DNA of 64,000 nucleotides from Mastigocoleus testarum BC008 (GTDB lineage Bacteria > Cyanobacteriota > Cyanobacteriia > Cyanobacteriales > Nostocaceae): contig NZ_LMTZ01000132.1 in assembly GCF_001456025.1 (NCBI RefSeq), positions 1 through 64,000 of the forward strand, in the 5' to 3' direction. The translations under genes and the position numbers were made by a program. Shown here one piece after another: positions 36,779 to 46,366 of this stretch (positions within the stretch are counted from its first letter, which is position 1; every line of letters starts with the position of its first letter). Under the pieces are notes generated by a model. It worked only from the letters and a program-made list of their open reading frames with translations, ran no database searches and had not been told where the DNA came from.

Positions 36779-38124
36779 AACAGCAACGGCGCTTTCTGGC
36801 GCGTTCATCCACAGTCGCAACCGAAGAAAGCCTCATACATAGGGGTTTAATTCGTTGGGGTGCTTTAACCGAAGCGGAGCAGCTCTTTTGTAGCTTCATT
36901 ATTCTTACCCCTGTGTGGTGGTTAATGGGATGGGGTTATCAGTTACTGCTATGGTCAATAATAGTTGCTATCAATCAGATACTCCGGAATGGAACACTTG
37001 GTCTGAAGCGTCCCAGTCTGACCGTAATTTCAATTATTGGATTTGGTATATATAGAGCTATATCCACAAGTATTAATAGTTCACAGATCAAACCAAGTTT
37101 TATCTTAGGTCCACTCGCAAGTTTGTGTTGCTTAGGATTAATCATTTGGTATTTACAGAGTAAAAATATCCGCATACGTTTGGAGGTTATAACCTGGGCG
37201 TTTTCCGTTTTGGTTATTGAAATGTTAGTGTTTTGGATTGTTGCTCAATTAATTTTACAAACACCACACTACACCCCAAATCTTTCCCTTTTTGGTTACC
37301 TTACCAATAAAAGAGAACGGTTTATTCCTGGAGCTGGGAATGGGAATTATCTACTTCCTTACTTTCCCGATGATAAAGTAGCTGCAGGATTTAGTCGTTT
37401 TAGTTTTTTCTTCCCTGGTCCAGAGTCACTCGCCATATTGGTAGGGTTTATTGGTCTAGTTGCTTTAGAAGTTAAAAATCGTTCGTGGTCAATTGCACTT
37501 TTTTTTGCGAGTGCTTTTCTATTGTTGACTAGTGCGACTCGTTCTAACTGGATTGTGTTTCCCTTAATACTGGTTATTCGCTATGTAACAACTATTGGTA
37601 AAGGAATGCAAACTTGGCTGATATTCTCCTTGATTGCTGTGGTAAGTTTCGTTTCATTTTCACTACCACCTGCAACTGATTTTATCACTAATACTTTTAC
37701 AAATACGGTAGAGAGTACGGGTAATGCTCGCGCTGATTCTACTGAAGTTCGTGCATTAATTTACCAAAGAACATGGGAAACCATTATAACGGAACCAGAA
37801 GATTTTATATTTGGTCGCGGACTTCAAGGGCCCACAGTATTACCTGGATATGCACCTGCACAAATTGGCTCCCACAGTTTTATCTTGGGAACATTGTTCT
37901 ATCGTTCTGGGTTTATGGGTAGTACCATTTTTGTGAGTTTTTGGGTTTCGCTAATTCTCTACTTGTATCGAACCCGGAAAGATAGACCAATCTGCTCTTT
38001 TTTGATGATTCTCTACATAAGCATGACATTTAGTGTGATGGAACTTGAATCCACAGTTCCGTTAATACTTATTATTTGTGTCGCCTTAACTACAACTGCA
38101 AAGCCTATCAGGGGGAGGATTTAA
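36775..38124 (+). CDS. Wzy-like O-antigen/EPS polymerase
   Basis: The 449-aa protein has about ten membrane segments and a large outside loop between the later ones (about 320-370: ALIYQRTWETIITEPEDFIF, then GSHSFILGTLFYRSG). The GRG and SHS elements before a membrane segment are typical of Wzy/WaaL-type proteins. It should join lipid-linked repeat units at the periplasmic side. It starts within the stop of the co-polymerase gene (ATGA), and a GGGGGAGG near its end serves the next gene. Confidence 0.8.
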   Translation: MKQQRRFLARSSTVATEESLIHRGLIRWGALTEAEQLFCSFIILTPVWWLMGWGYQLLLWSIIVAINQILRNGTLGLKRPSLTVISIIGFGIYRAISTSINSSQIKPSFILGPLASLCCLGLIIWYLQSKNIRIRLEVITWAFSVLVIEMLVFWIVAQLILQTPHYTPNLSLFGYLTNKRERFIPGAGNGNYLLPYFPDDKVAAGFSRFSFFFPGPESLAILVGFIGLVALEVKNRSWSIALFFASAFLLLTSATRSNWIVFPLILVIRYVTTIGKGMQTWLIFSLIAVVSFVSFSLPPATDFITNTFTNTVESTGNARADSTEVRALIYQRTWETIITEPEDFIFGRGLQGPTVLPGYAPAQIGSHSFILGTLFYRSGFMGSTIFVSFWVSLILYLYRTRKDRPICSFLMILYISMTFSVMELESTVPLILIICVALTTTAKPIRGRI

Positions 38125-38125
38125 C

Positions 38126-39313
38126 ATGCGCAAACTTATGATTTTACCTGGAACTTGTCATGCTCTTGGAGGAACATTAATTACACTCTCCCTATTAATT
38201 AAAGGATTTGAGCAATATGGTGTAAGAGAAGAATTCTGTGTTTTAGTGCATGCAGGCTCGATTACACAGAAGTATTTGCAGGATGCTGGACAGGGTGCTT
38301 ACTTAAAAGTAATAGCTGCTCCAACAGAACCTGAATTTTTTAGAAAAGCATTGCAATGGGTAAAACAGCAACCCCGTGACTACCCGTTATTATTAGATAA
38401 CTGTCTTAATCGTTCTTTACTATTTACACTTGTAGCTGCTGCTCCTTGGATGCGCTGGAGTGGTCGCCCGATTTACCACTTTTTTCATGACTTAGCACTT
38501 TCTTATAATCGTATGGGTGAAGTGTTAAGAAAATTAATCTGCAAATGTCTTGCTCCACAAGCTATCTGTAACTCTCAATTCACCGCTGAGTGTATTCGTC
38601 GTCGCTTAATATCTGATATTGTAGGTATTCTCTATCAACCAGTAAATACAGAACGTTTTAACGTTCGAGTTTCTTGTGCTCTCCCTGCTCCTTTAGAACC
38701 TATTCTCAAATCAGGAGCAAAGTTAATACTGACCCCATCAAGAATTAATCAGCCAAAGATTGTCAATGATAAAAATCTACGTGCCTTAATCCCAGTATTA
38801 GTCTCCTTAAAAGCAAGTGGTCATTTCTACCACAGTGTGGTTATAGGAGAGGATTTATCTCCTGGTAAAATCTATTCCCAGGAGTTACTCCAACTTGCTA
38901 AAGATGCAGGTGTTGAAGATCGCTTTACGATGTTACCTCCCACATTTGCGATTGAAGATTATTACCAACATGCTTCAGTAGTCTTGACCCTTGCTCCCAG
39001 AGAACCCTTTGGGCGTACCGTTGTTGAAGCACTCGCCTGTGGTGTTCCTGTAATTGGTAGCAAGAGTGGAGGAATTGGGGAAATCCTGAGTAATTTTGCA
39101 CCGGAGTGGATGGTAGATCCAGAAGATGCAAAAGCTGCTGCTGAAGCAATTGTGCGTGTCACTACCGATGCGAATACAACTCAAATACTTGAAAAAGCAA
39201 GAAATTGGGTGCACTCAGAATGCAGTGTTACTAGCTATGCAAAAAAGATGATGCAAATCACAGGGATTGCTCTACCCGAGAACAATCAAAAGGAATTAGT
39301 TCAAATCAGTTAA
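38126..39313 (+). CDS. GT4-family glycosyltransferase
   Basis: The 395-aa GT-B enzyme starts 1 base after the polymerase stop, with a strong GGGGGAGG site. The N-terminal part has GTCHALGGTLITLSLL; the C-terminal half has TLAPREPFGRTVVEALACGV and GSKSGGIGEIL, the EPFGxxxxE donor-site pattern of GT4. The acceptor and sugar are unknown. It is cytosolic or membrane-associated, and adds one sugar of the repeat unit. Confidence 0.88.
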   Translation: MRKLMILPGTCHALGGTLITLSLLIKGFEQYGVREEFCVLVHAGSITQKYLQDAGQGAYLKVIAAPTEPEFFRKALQWVKQQPRDYPLLLDNCLNRSLLFTLVAAAPWMRWSGRPIYHFFHDLALSYNRMGEVLRKLICKCLAPQAICNSQFTAECIRRRLISDIVGILYQPVNTERFNVRVSCALPAPLEPILKSGAKLILTPSRINQPKIVNDKNLRALIPVLVSLKASGHFYHSVVIGEDLSPGKIYSQELLQLAKDAGVEDRFTMLPPTFAIEDYYQHASVVLTLAPREPFGRTVVEALACGVPVIGSKSGGIGEILSNFAPEWMVDPEDAKAAAEAIVRVTTDANTTQILEKARNWVHSECSVTSYAKKMMQITGIALPENNQKELVQIS

Positions 39314-39337
39314 ATCAGACCTTCCTCTATTAATAAT

Positions 39338-40543
39338 ATGCTCCAAATAGCAAATACAGATGGTGTTAAAACTGAACCATCTCAACAACCTGATATTTTG
39401 GTTATCTCCCGTGTTTTTCCTCCCGATGCAGGGGGAATTCAAGAGTATGCTTACAATCGCTGCTTGCAAGATCCAGATCGAATAATGGTTCTTTCCTCTG
39501 CTTGTGCGGGTGATGAGTCATTTGATAGAGTGCAACCATTTCCAATATACCGCTGGTTAATGCCTGCACTATCTCGCTTTGGTGCATGGGGGAGTATTCT
39601 CAAACAGATTCTGAATATGTTTTGGTCGGTGGTGCTTGGGGTTCAACTATATCAACGCCATCGCTATCGTTATATTGAATGGTGTCACGGTTATGATTTT
39701 CCATCATTGCTAGTTTTGAGCTATTTATTACCTGTGGAATGTTTTATGTATCTCCACGGTGACGACGTACTTTGTCCCCAAAAAAATCCTGTTTTTCGCT
39801 GGTTATTTGAGTGGACACTCCAGCGCACCAAAGTAATTATCTGTAACAGTAATTTTACTGGCGATCGCCTTAAAGAAAGTTTTCGAGTTGATAGTCCGAC
39901 TCAAACAATTAATCCAACTGTCAGACCAGAAAAATTTGGTAACGTAAACCTGGAGGAATTAAATACCCTAGGCTCTCAAATTCGCTCCAAATACCAAATT
40001 CCCCAAGAAGCTATTGTCATTTTGTCTGTAGGACGATTAGTTAGGCGCAAGGGTTTTGACCGCGTAATCGAACATTTACCAACTTTGTTAGCTGAAGGAA
40101 TTGACATCTACTATATAATCTGCGGTAAAGGCGGGATGGAGTCCGAACTCAGAGAATTCGCTGCAAACTTGGATGTCGCCTCGCGGGTTATTTTTGCAGG
40201 ATATGTACCTGATGAAAAATTAGCTAGCTATTACGCTGCGTGCGACTTATTCTCGATGCTGACTTTCTTTGATAGCAAAGATAAAAGTATTGAAGGCTTC
40301 GGAATTGTTTATTTAGAAGCAGGTTATTTCGGTAAACCTGTAATTGCTTCACGAGTTGGAGGTGTTGGGGAAGCTGTGATTCATGGAGAAAATGGTTTAC
40401 TCGTAGACCCAAATTCGACCAATGAAACTTTGAACATTTTACGTCAGTTATGTACAGATGAGGAATTGCGGGAAAAGCTTGGGCGCAAAGGTAAAGAATT
40501 GACAAATAGGGTTGTTCCTCATTCTTGTCTTTATATAAATTAA
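39338..40543 (+). CDS. GT4-family glycosyltransferase
   Basis: The 401-aa GT-B enzyme has RVFPPDAGGIQEYAYNRC at the start (the glycine-rich acceptor loop) and ILSVGRLVRRKGFDRVIEHL in the linker. IEGFGIVYLEAGYFGKPVIA is the ExxFG-type donor motif, and ASRVGGVGEAVIHGENGLLV ends it. The last 15 residues (NRVVPHSCLYIN) are short compared with relatives. It is 24 bases after the previous glycosyltransferase. Confidence 0.88.
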   Translation: MLQIANTDGVKTEPSQQPDILVISRVFPPDAGGIQEYAYNRCLQDPDRIMVLSSACAGDESFDRVQPFPIYRWLMPALSRFGAWGSILKQILNMFWSVVLGVQLYQRHRYRYIEWCHGYDFPSLLVLSYLLPVECFMYLHGDDVLCPQKNPVFRWLFEWTLQRTKVIICNSNFTGDRLKESFRVDSPTQTINPTVRPEKFGNVNLEELNTLGSQIRSKYQIPQEAIVILSVGRLVRRKGFDRVIEHLPTLLAEGIDIYYIICGKGGMESELREFAANLDVASRVIFAGYVPDEKLASYYAACDLFSMLTFFDSKDKSIEGFGIVYLEAGYFGKPVIASRVGGVGEAVIHGENGLLVDPNSTNETLNILRQLCTDEELREKLGRKGKELTNRVVPHSCLYIN

Positions 40544-40587
40544 TTACTTCTTATAATTACCTCTTACTGATTAAGTATATACAATTA

Positions 40588-41559
40588 ATGCAACAAGAAA
40601 TACAGAATATGTCTCAAAAAGATAGTGGTGTTATCACCTTGGCTTATGGGATACCCAAGTATGTTGAAATGGCAAAAACTCTTGCACGTTCTTTACGTCT
40701 TCATTCACCAAATATTCCCCGTGCAATTGTTACTGATAATCAAGACGATCGAGAGTTAATGGAACTTTTCGATGACATTATTCCATTAAGAAAAGAATAC
40801 GGATCGAATCTGAGACAAAAACTCCACCTCGACAAGTATTCGCCATATGAAAAAACTGTTTACATTGACAGTGACTGCATTGCAGTAAGAGAAATTAACT
40901 TTTTTTTTGAACTTTTGAAAGACAGAAATTTTAGCGTTCCAGGAGAAAATTTACTTAAGCCGGGTCACAAAGACAGTTTCATTGACGTAGATTTTGTACT
41001 TACACATTTCGGCTTGGAAGCCTTACCTCAATTTAACGGAGGTCTTTTCTATTTCAATAAAAATGAAACTGCAAACTTGGTTTTTGATACAGCACGAGAT
41101 ATCTTAAATGATTGGAAAAAACTTGGCTTTTCCGAATGGCGTAGCGATGGACCTAACGATGAACGTATATTCGCGATCGCGATGACCTTGCATAAAGAAA
41201 CCATGTTTCAAGATAAAGGTCAGATGATGTGTACTCCTATCGGACTTAAAGGTCATTTTGATATAGATGTTTTCACAGGTAAATCTACTTTCCAAAAGTA
41301 CGATAAAGTTGTATCTCCTGCTATTGTCCATTTCGCATGTGTTTGGGGCGAGCATCCTGTATATTCTCGCGAAGTTTTAAAGTTAAAAAATATTAGTTCG
41401 GGTAAAGAAAATAATATTGAATCTGGAATATTGTCTGCAATTAAATATAGATTTGGTTATCAAATTGCTTTTGTCAGATATTTGGTTTATCGAGTGCCTA
41501 AAAAGCCTAAATATTTTATATCTATGGCTAAAAGAATTTGGAAGAAAGTATTTAGTTGA
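40588..41559 (+). CDS. DxD-type glycosyltransferase (GT8-like GT-A fold)
   Basis: This protein (about 323 aa from ATG 40588) starts with SGVITLAYGIPKYVEMAKTL, typical of GT-A enzymes that act on nucleotide sugars. It has a clear DxD in TVYIDSDCIAVRE, then ALPQFNGGLFYFNKNE and NDERIFAIAM. The family is not certain; GT8 is the closest match by pattern. A TTG at 40525 keeps the frame open and overlaps the previous gene by 19 bases; ATG at 40588 or 40609 is more likely. None has a clear ribosome-binding site. Confidence 0.7.
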   Translation: MQQEIQNMSQKDSGVITLAYGIPKYVEMAKTLARSLRLHSPNIPRAIVTDNQDDRELMELFDDIIPLRKEYGSNLRQKLHLDKYSPYEKTVYIDSDCIAVREINFFFELLKDRNFSVPGENLLKPGHKDSFIDVDFVLTHFGLEALPQFNGGLFYFNKNETANLVFDTARDILNDWKKLGFSEWRSDGPNDERIFAIAMTLHKETMFQDKGQMMCTPIGLKGHFDIDVFTGKSTFQKYDKVVSPAIVHFACVWGEHPVYSREVLKLKNISSGKENNIESGILSAIKYRFGYQIAFVRYLVYRVPKKPKYFISMAKRIWKKVFS

Positions 41560-41642
41560 GGTCGCCAATTGAGTATTAACAACTGCAATTAAATGTAAGT
41601 TGAGCTACTAAGTATCCGAACAAATGAAATATATAACCAATT

Positions 41643-43091
41643 ATGACTAAAACCAACTCCACAAGGATTGTCAAAGCCAGTCTATGGATGACTATAAGCT
41701 TTGCTTTAAGTAAAGTTGCTCAACTAATTTCTCAAATTATTTTAGCTCGCTTACTGTCGCCCAAAGACTTTGGTATTTGGGCTATGGTGTTGATTGTAAG
41801 TAATTTTTCAATCCTGTTTAGAGATGTGGCGATCGCCCAGGTTTTAGTACAGCGAGGCTTAGATGACAAAAAGATAGTTAATACTGTTTACAGTTTGGGT
41901 GTAAATATCTCGATTGGTTTGTTTCTCGTACAAGCAATCGCAGGTTTCCCACTTTCTCATTTTTTTGGAGTATCTATAGTATTTCCACTAACTGTATTGT
42001 CTGCGGCTGTATTTTTGATTGGTGCAGGTGCGGGTTCACATACTGCTGTCATGCAACGACAAATGAAATTTACTCAACTCGCGATCTGTGACAGTGTTGC
42101 TAGCTTTGCAAGAGTTGGTGGTGCTATTACTTGTGCTGTGATGGGTGGAGGAGTTTGGTCTTTTGCGGTGGGAGAGCTTGCTATGGGGTTAGCAGATAAC
42201 TTACTCAAACAATCATTTAGTGGATATCGCTTCACCTACCGTTTCCGATTGGATCCCTCTGCTGTGAAAGAGGTAAGAAAATTTATTGCTGGTATTCTTG
42301 GGAGTAAGTTTGCTGTTCAGATCAATACAAATAGCGACAACCTAATTATTGGTAGAACCCTAGGTACACAAGCACTTGGATATTATAATTTAGCGTACCA
42401 ATTGGCAATGATGCCTGTATATGCTTTATCTCAAGTAAATAGAGTAGTTTTTGCTGCTCTGTCGCAAAAAGATAATGCGGGTCAGAAAGTTTTTCTGGCG
42501 AAGGTATTGGAATTATATGCAGTACTTTCTGCGCCAATTTACGGTGTAGGACTAGCGATCGCACCTTGGGTAATTCCTTTAGTGTTTGGTTCTGAATGGG
42601 TGGAGACAGTTAGACTTTTTCAGATTGTATTGATTTTTGCCTATACAAGAGGCTTCATGTCAATTCTGGGAACTACGCTACTTGCTTTAGATAAACCTTT
42701 AAAAATTGCCATAATTGATTGGGTCTTAGTCCCAGTTTCTATCTCTTCATATTTATTTGGGGCTAATTTAGCAGGAATTCAAGGGGTTGCGATCGCTGTT
42801 GCACTAGTTATGGGTGTTGGTGCAACTATCTGGTTTTTGTTCGCAACTTGTCGTGCTGCTGGTTGGAATCTTGGACTTTTAATTCAACCAATTTTATTAC
42901 CAACTGTCGCAATGAGTATTGGATTAATGCTAATCTTCGCGATTCCTTTTCCTGAAAGTTTACGGCCTTTTTTACAACTAGTAATTCTGATTTTAATTTA
43001 TGGAACTACTCTAAGTATATTTTCCAAAGGACGTATTCCTACAATGCTAATAAATTTGATTAAAATTTCTATGAATAAGAGTAATAAATAA
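41643..43091 (+). CDS. Wzx-like polysaccharide flippase (MOP superfamily)
   Basis: The 482-aa protein has about 12-14 membrane segments. The start (ASLWMTISFALSKVAQLISQ, then ILARLLSPKDFGIWAM) is the standard Wzx/RfbX signature. It should turn lipid-linked repeat units from cytosol to periplasm. It sits 83 bases after the glycosyltransferase and in the same direction as the Wzy-like polymerase and Wzc-like co-polymerase. Confidence 0.92.
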   Translation: MTKTNSTRIVKASLWMTISFALSKVAQLISQIILARLLSPKDFGIWAMVLIVSNFSILFRDVAIAQVLVQRGLDDKKIVNTVYSLGVNISIGLFLVQAIAGFPLSHFFGVSIVFPLTVLSAAVFLIGAGAGSHTAVMQRQMKFTQLAICDSVASFARVGGAITCAVMGGGVWSFAVGELAMGLADNLLKQSFSGYRFTYRFRLDPSAVKEVRKFIAGILGSKFAVQINTNSDNLIIGRTLGTQALGYYNLAYQLAMMPVYALSQVNRVVFAALSQKDNAGQKVFLAKVLELYAVLSAPIYGVGLAIAPWVIPLVFGSEWVETVRLFQIVLIFAYTRGFMSILGTTLLALDKPLKIAIIDWVLVPVSISSYLFGANLAGIQGVAIAVALVMGVGATIWFLFATCRAAGWNLGLLIQPILLPTVAMSIGLMLIFAIPFPESLRPFLQLVILILIYGTTLSIFSKGRIPTMLINLIKISMNKSNK

Positions 43092-43231
43092 TATAACTTG
43101 AATTTCCGATGTTTCATGTATATTTTTACCTATATCAGTCAAAATTATTTATGAAAAAATAATTATGTTTATTACAAAAAATATACTCCCGACGTAATTA
43201 CTAAGAATTGAATAGTGATCGTATATAAACT

Positions 43232-44299
43232 ATGAACAATCAGCAAACAGGTAGGCTATTCTCACTTGACTTGCTCAAAGCAATGAGTATTGTTGCTGTA
43301 GTCTCTTTTCACTCAATGATTTTACCAAAGGAAAGTTTATCATCAAGTCAGCTAGCTGAAGGTATTCTCTTTTCTCCTTTAAAATTCTGTGTTCCAGTTT
43401 TTCTGACAATTTCTTTTTTACTTTTTGAGAGGGGAGCAGATAAATATAATGATTCTAAATTAGCTGCGATTAAGAAGCGTTTATACCGTCTTTTTATCCC
43501 AACCATATTTTGGTTTACTATCGCAACTTTATTAAAGCTATTAAATAGAAAACCTATACCAGAAATCATTGGAGACTTAGCTAGAGGTGAAGTATTTACA
43601 GGAGCTTATTATTTATTAGTCATTATCCAGCTTATTCCCATTTTTATTCTTATTAGAGGCTGGTTAAATAAGAAACTAAATATTTGGTTTTTAGGAATTA
43701 TTCAAGCTTTAGTTTTTTTATCAATTTATATCATACCTTCTAACTCATACCAGGAACAAATACTTACGATATTAAGGAGCATCAATAGACCTTTATTAAT
43801 TTATTGGTTTATTTACATTGGCTTAGGTATTTTTTTCTTTAAAAATTGGTTATTAGTTGTTAAATTTTCTAGTCGAATTAATATAAAAATCAAGGCATTA
43901 TTATTAATAATATATTGCGTCGTTCAAATGATAGAGTATCGCTGGCTATTTATTAGATTTGAAGGGAATATACTACCATTTGATTATGTAATGTTTTCCT
44001 GCATTATTAGTGTATTTATAATGTTTTTTTGTTTTGCATCTCTTCAAGAGACACAAGTTTCTTCATCAATTAGGGATCTAGTTAAAATTTTATCAAAATA
44101 TAGTTTGGGTATTTTTTGTATTAATGGTATTGTTTCGCAAATTTTTATTTCAATTAGTACTCGCTTTCTTAGCCAAGCTACATTCAGTTTTCCTGAAATC
44201 ATAGGTTTGAAGCTTTTCGTTTGGATGATATTACTCTTTATTTCTTTGGGGTTATCAATATTCTTAGAACGTATTGGTCTCAAAGCAGTCGTTTGTTGA
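43232..44299 (+). CDS. Acyltransferase family 3 membrane protein
   Basis: The 355-aa protein has about ten membrane segments. The start LFSLDLLKAMSIVAVVSFHS has the conserved His of family 3 acyltransferases, which O-acetylate or otherwise acylate sugars. It closes the polysaccharide operon, 140 bases after the flippase, and probably modifies the polymer. Its composition is more AT-rich than its neighbours. Confidence 0.82.
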   Translation: MNNQQTGRLFSLDLLKAMSIVAVVSFHSMILPKESLSSSQLAEGILFSPLKFCVPVFLTISFLLFERGADKYNDSKLAAIKKRLYRLFIPTIFWFTIATLLKLLNRKPIPEIIGDLARGEVFTGAYYLLVIIQLIPIFILIRGWLNKKLNIWFLGIIQALVFLSIYIIPSNSYQEQILTILRSINRPLLIYWFIYIGLGIFFFKNWLLVVKFSSRINIKIKALLLIIYCVVQMIEYRWLFIRFEGNILPFDYVMFSCIISVFIMFFCFASLQETQVSSSIRDLVKILSKYSLGIFCINGIVSQIFISISTRFLSQATFSFPEIIGLKLFVWMILLFISLGLSIFLERIGLKAVVC

Positions 44300-44325
44300 T
44301 AGGACAGAACATATTTAGGTTTTAG

Positions 44326-44386
44326 AAGTACAGTATATAAACTTGAAGGTAAGTGTAGAATCCTTCTTACTTATCAATCTGTACTT
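44326..44386. terminator. Inverted repeat between convergent genes
   Basis: AAGTACAG (44326-44333) and CTGTACTT (44379-44386) flank about 45 bases that also hold partly pairing GTAAG/CTTAC. It lies between the acyltransferase (plus) and the HAD-membrane gene (minus) and could end both transcripts. No long T-run follows. Confidence 0.35.
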
Positions 44387-44477
44387 TATCATTTTGAGAT
44401 TCCAAATACCTAATTGATACGACACCTAATTGCTCATTATGGGTAGATGAACTCTGGTTCAATTAATTCGAATGACT

Positions 44478-45998
44478 TCATTTACTTTCTGAATTGTGTG
44501 TACCCCATTGGTCTTTCCACACTGGATGTGCGGACCGAATTATCTCTAAGGGAAGACGGCGTCCTCTGTATCCACAATAAGCAAAGATTGTAAATGTCTG
44601 CCAACTAATTAAAATGGAAGTGTCTTGAGTTCCTAAAGTAACCGCAGTAAGTAATAGACCAAATATAAGAACGCGGAATAATTGGGCTATGTTTTTTGGC
44701 CAACCATCAACCTTTGCGTAGCGGTAAATAATGTAGGGAACCCAACGAGAAATTACGTGAGCTGTAAATATCATTGTTCCAACCAGGTTACTAACAGTCA
44801 CAGTTAGAAATCCAAAACATCTACAAGCTTGTAGAACTGGATACAACCAAACCCGTGTCTTCTTATCGATATGGTTGTAAATCCAGAAAACAACTCGGAC
44901 AAAAATAAGTAAACTTATCCAAATTAAGGTGTCAGTTAAAAGGCTGGTTGCGTGACTAGAAACAAATTCAAAGTTAAGAGTTAGATTAGCCGTTAATTCT
45001 TTACTTAGCTCTAGAAGCAGGATTCCTGGAATTGTGAGAATTATTGACCAAATCCAGGGTTGCCATAGATTAATTCTTGTCTTGTAACGTTGATATGTAT
45101 CTGTTAGTTTAGGTTTTTTCTCAAATTTCTCGGCAACTAAATCATTCTCCATATAGCCTGTTTCATAGATACACCAGAAAGAAAGTATCATAAAGGTCAT
45201 GCTAAAGGCATGAATAATTGGTTGAAAACTTATCCAACTTGATGCCAAAATTAGGAATAGCAGGTCATTTCCGAGAATTTCATTCATAAAGTATGGTTGA
45301 CCTGGCTTTTTGACTTTTTCTAAATAAAAGAAGGGAATGTATACGTCAATCATTGCATGAATATTTTTTGCCTCGGGCCACACTAATAAACAGGGCTTAG
45401 ATACACGAGACAGTAAGGGTAGATCATCATTGGAATCTGTAATTAGTATTGCATCTTTGACAACATCTTCACCTAATGCTGTTGTTGTCATTGCTAATTT
45501 ACCTTTGTATCGGTCGCTTCCTCCCTGCCAAAATCTACAACAAATTATTTGCTCTATTTTTACTGGTAAGTGTTTTGCTAGAGGACGAATGATAAAATCG
45601 AAGCCCAGAGAAGAAATAATTACACGAGAATTAGGATTATTGTTAATCGCTTCAATTAGAATTTTGTTACCATAAAGCCGGGCAATTTTTTTAGCTTTAA
45701 ATTGCCATAAAATAAGAGTCCATGGAAAAAATAAAGTTGCTAATACAACTTTTAACCAATCTCTTGATATGTCTCCTTTAATATTATTTGGTAACCAATT
45801 CCAAGGTTTAATTAAGCTCAGCATAACTAGGAAAAAAGACCCAAGTATACGAGGTTGCAAAGAGTTAAGATACTCCTGTGTTGAGTTGCGAAGAAAGAGA
45901 GTCTCATCGAAATCTACAAGAATAGAAGTACCATCTGGCGCTGTCTCAATTAGATTTACCACTTCTACAATAGACGACTCGGGATAGTTATTTTCCAT
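44478..45998 (-). CDS. HAD phosphatase fused to a multispanning membrane domain
   Basis: The first about 230 residues of this 506-aa protein are a HAD domain: motif I VDFDETLFLRN (D29, D31, T33), motif II SSLGFDF, a Lys in RYKGKLA, and motif IV ITDSNDDLPLL. These give the nucleophile and metal ligands of a PSPase-type phosphatase. About 8 membrane segments follow (about 245-490). A stretch ENDLVAEKFEKK between the second and third weakly recalls a UbiA Asp-rich motif but lacks the key Asp residues. It may act on a lipid phosphate. It faces the polysaccharide operon. Confidence 0.65.
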   Translation of the reverse strand: MENNYPESSIVEVVNLIETAPDGTSILVDFDETLFLRNSTQEYLNSLQPRILGSFFLVMLSLIKPWNWLPNNIKGDISRDWLKVVLATLFFPWTLILWQFKAKKIARLYGNKILIEAINNNPNSRVIISSLGFDFIIRPLAKHLPVKIEQIICCRFWQGGSDRYKGKLAMTTTALGEDVVKDAILITDSNDDLPLLSRVSKPCLLVWPEAKNIHAMIDVYIPFFYLEKVKKPGQPYFMNEILGNDLLFLILASSWISFQPIIHAFSMTFMILSFWCIYETGYMENDLVAEKFEKKPKLTDTYQRYKTRINLWQPWIWSIILTIPGILLLELSKELTANLTLNFEFVSSHATSLLTDTLIWISLLIFVRVVFWIYNHIDKKTRVWLYPVLQACRCFGFLTVTVSNLVGTMIFTAHVISRWVPYIIYRYAKVDGWPKNIAQLFRVLIFGLLLTAVTLGTQDTSILISWQTFTIFAYCGYRGRRLPLEIIRSAHPVWKDQWGTHNSESK

Positions 45999-46366
45999 AG
46001 TTGTTAAAACCTGAAGTATGGGTAATAGAAATAAAAATATTCTATTCTTATAATCAATCTACAGCTTAAGTATAAAATAGTACGTCTTGTTTTTGTTTAA
46101 GTATTATATTAAGCTTTAACAACCTTGGATGAATTTTATTTAAATAAGAACTTGTATTTGTTTTATCTTATATAAATACTTTGAAAAAAAAACAATTAAC
46201 GAGTGCGTAAGTCCTATATTGAAAAGGTTAATAGTAAATTTAAAATGATAGTAAATGTATGGCAATACTAAATAATTTATAAAAATTAGTATACATATAA
46301 AAATTAATATATAGAGACCTAGCATTGCTAGATCTCTACATTTTTGGTAACTAATTGTATGTGATA
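45999..46366. repeat. Intergenic region with a palindromic repeat after nifJ
   Basis: TAGAGACCTAGCA (46312-46324) and TGCTAGATCTCTA (46326-46338) pair at 12 of 13 positions with a one-base loop. On the minus strand it lies about 30 bases after the nifJ stop. It belongs to the TAGAGAC...GTCTCTA family seen at 23397, 47080 and 59459. It may act as a 3' hairpin. The rest is AT-rich and empty. Confidence 0.55.

Noticed and set aside
38925..39214. Minus-strand frames inside the first GT4 gene
   Set aside because: Three overlapping antisense frames with no ribosome-binding site or family; shadows of the GT4 gene.
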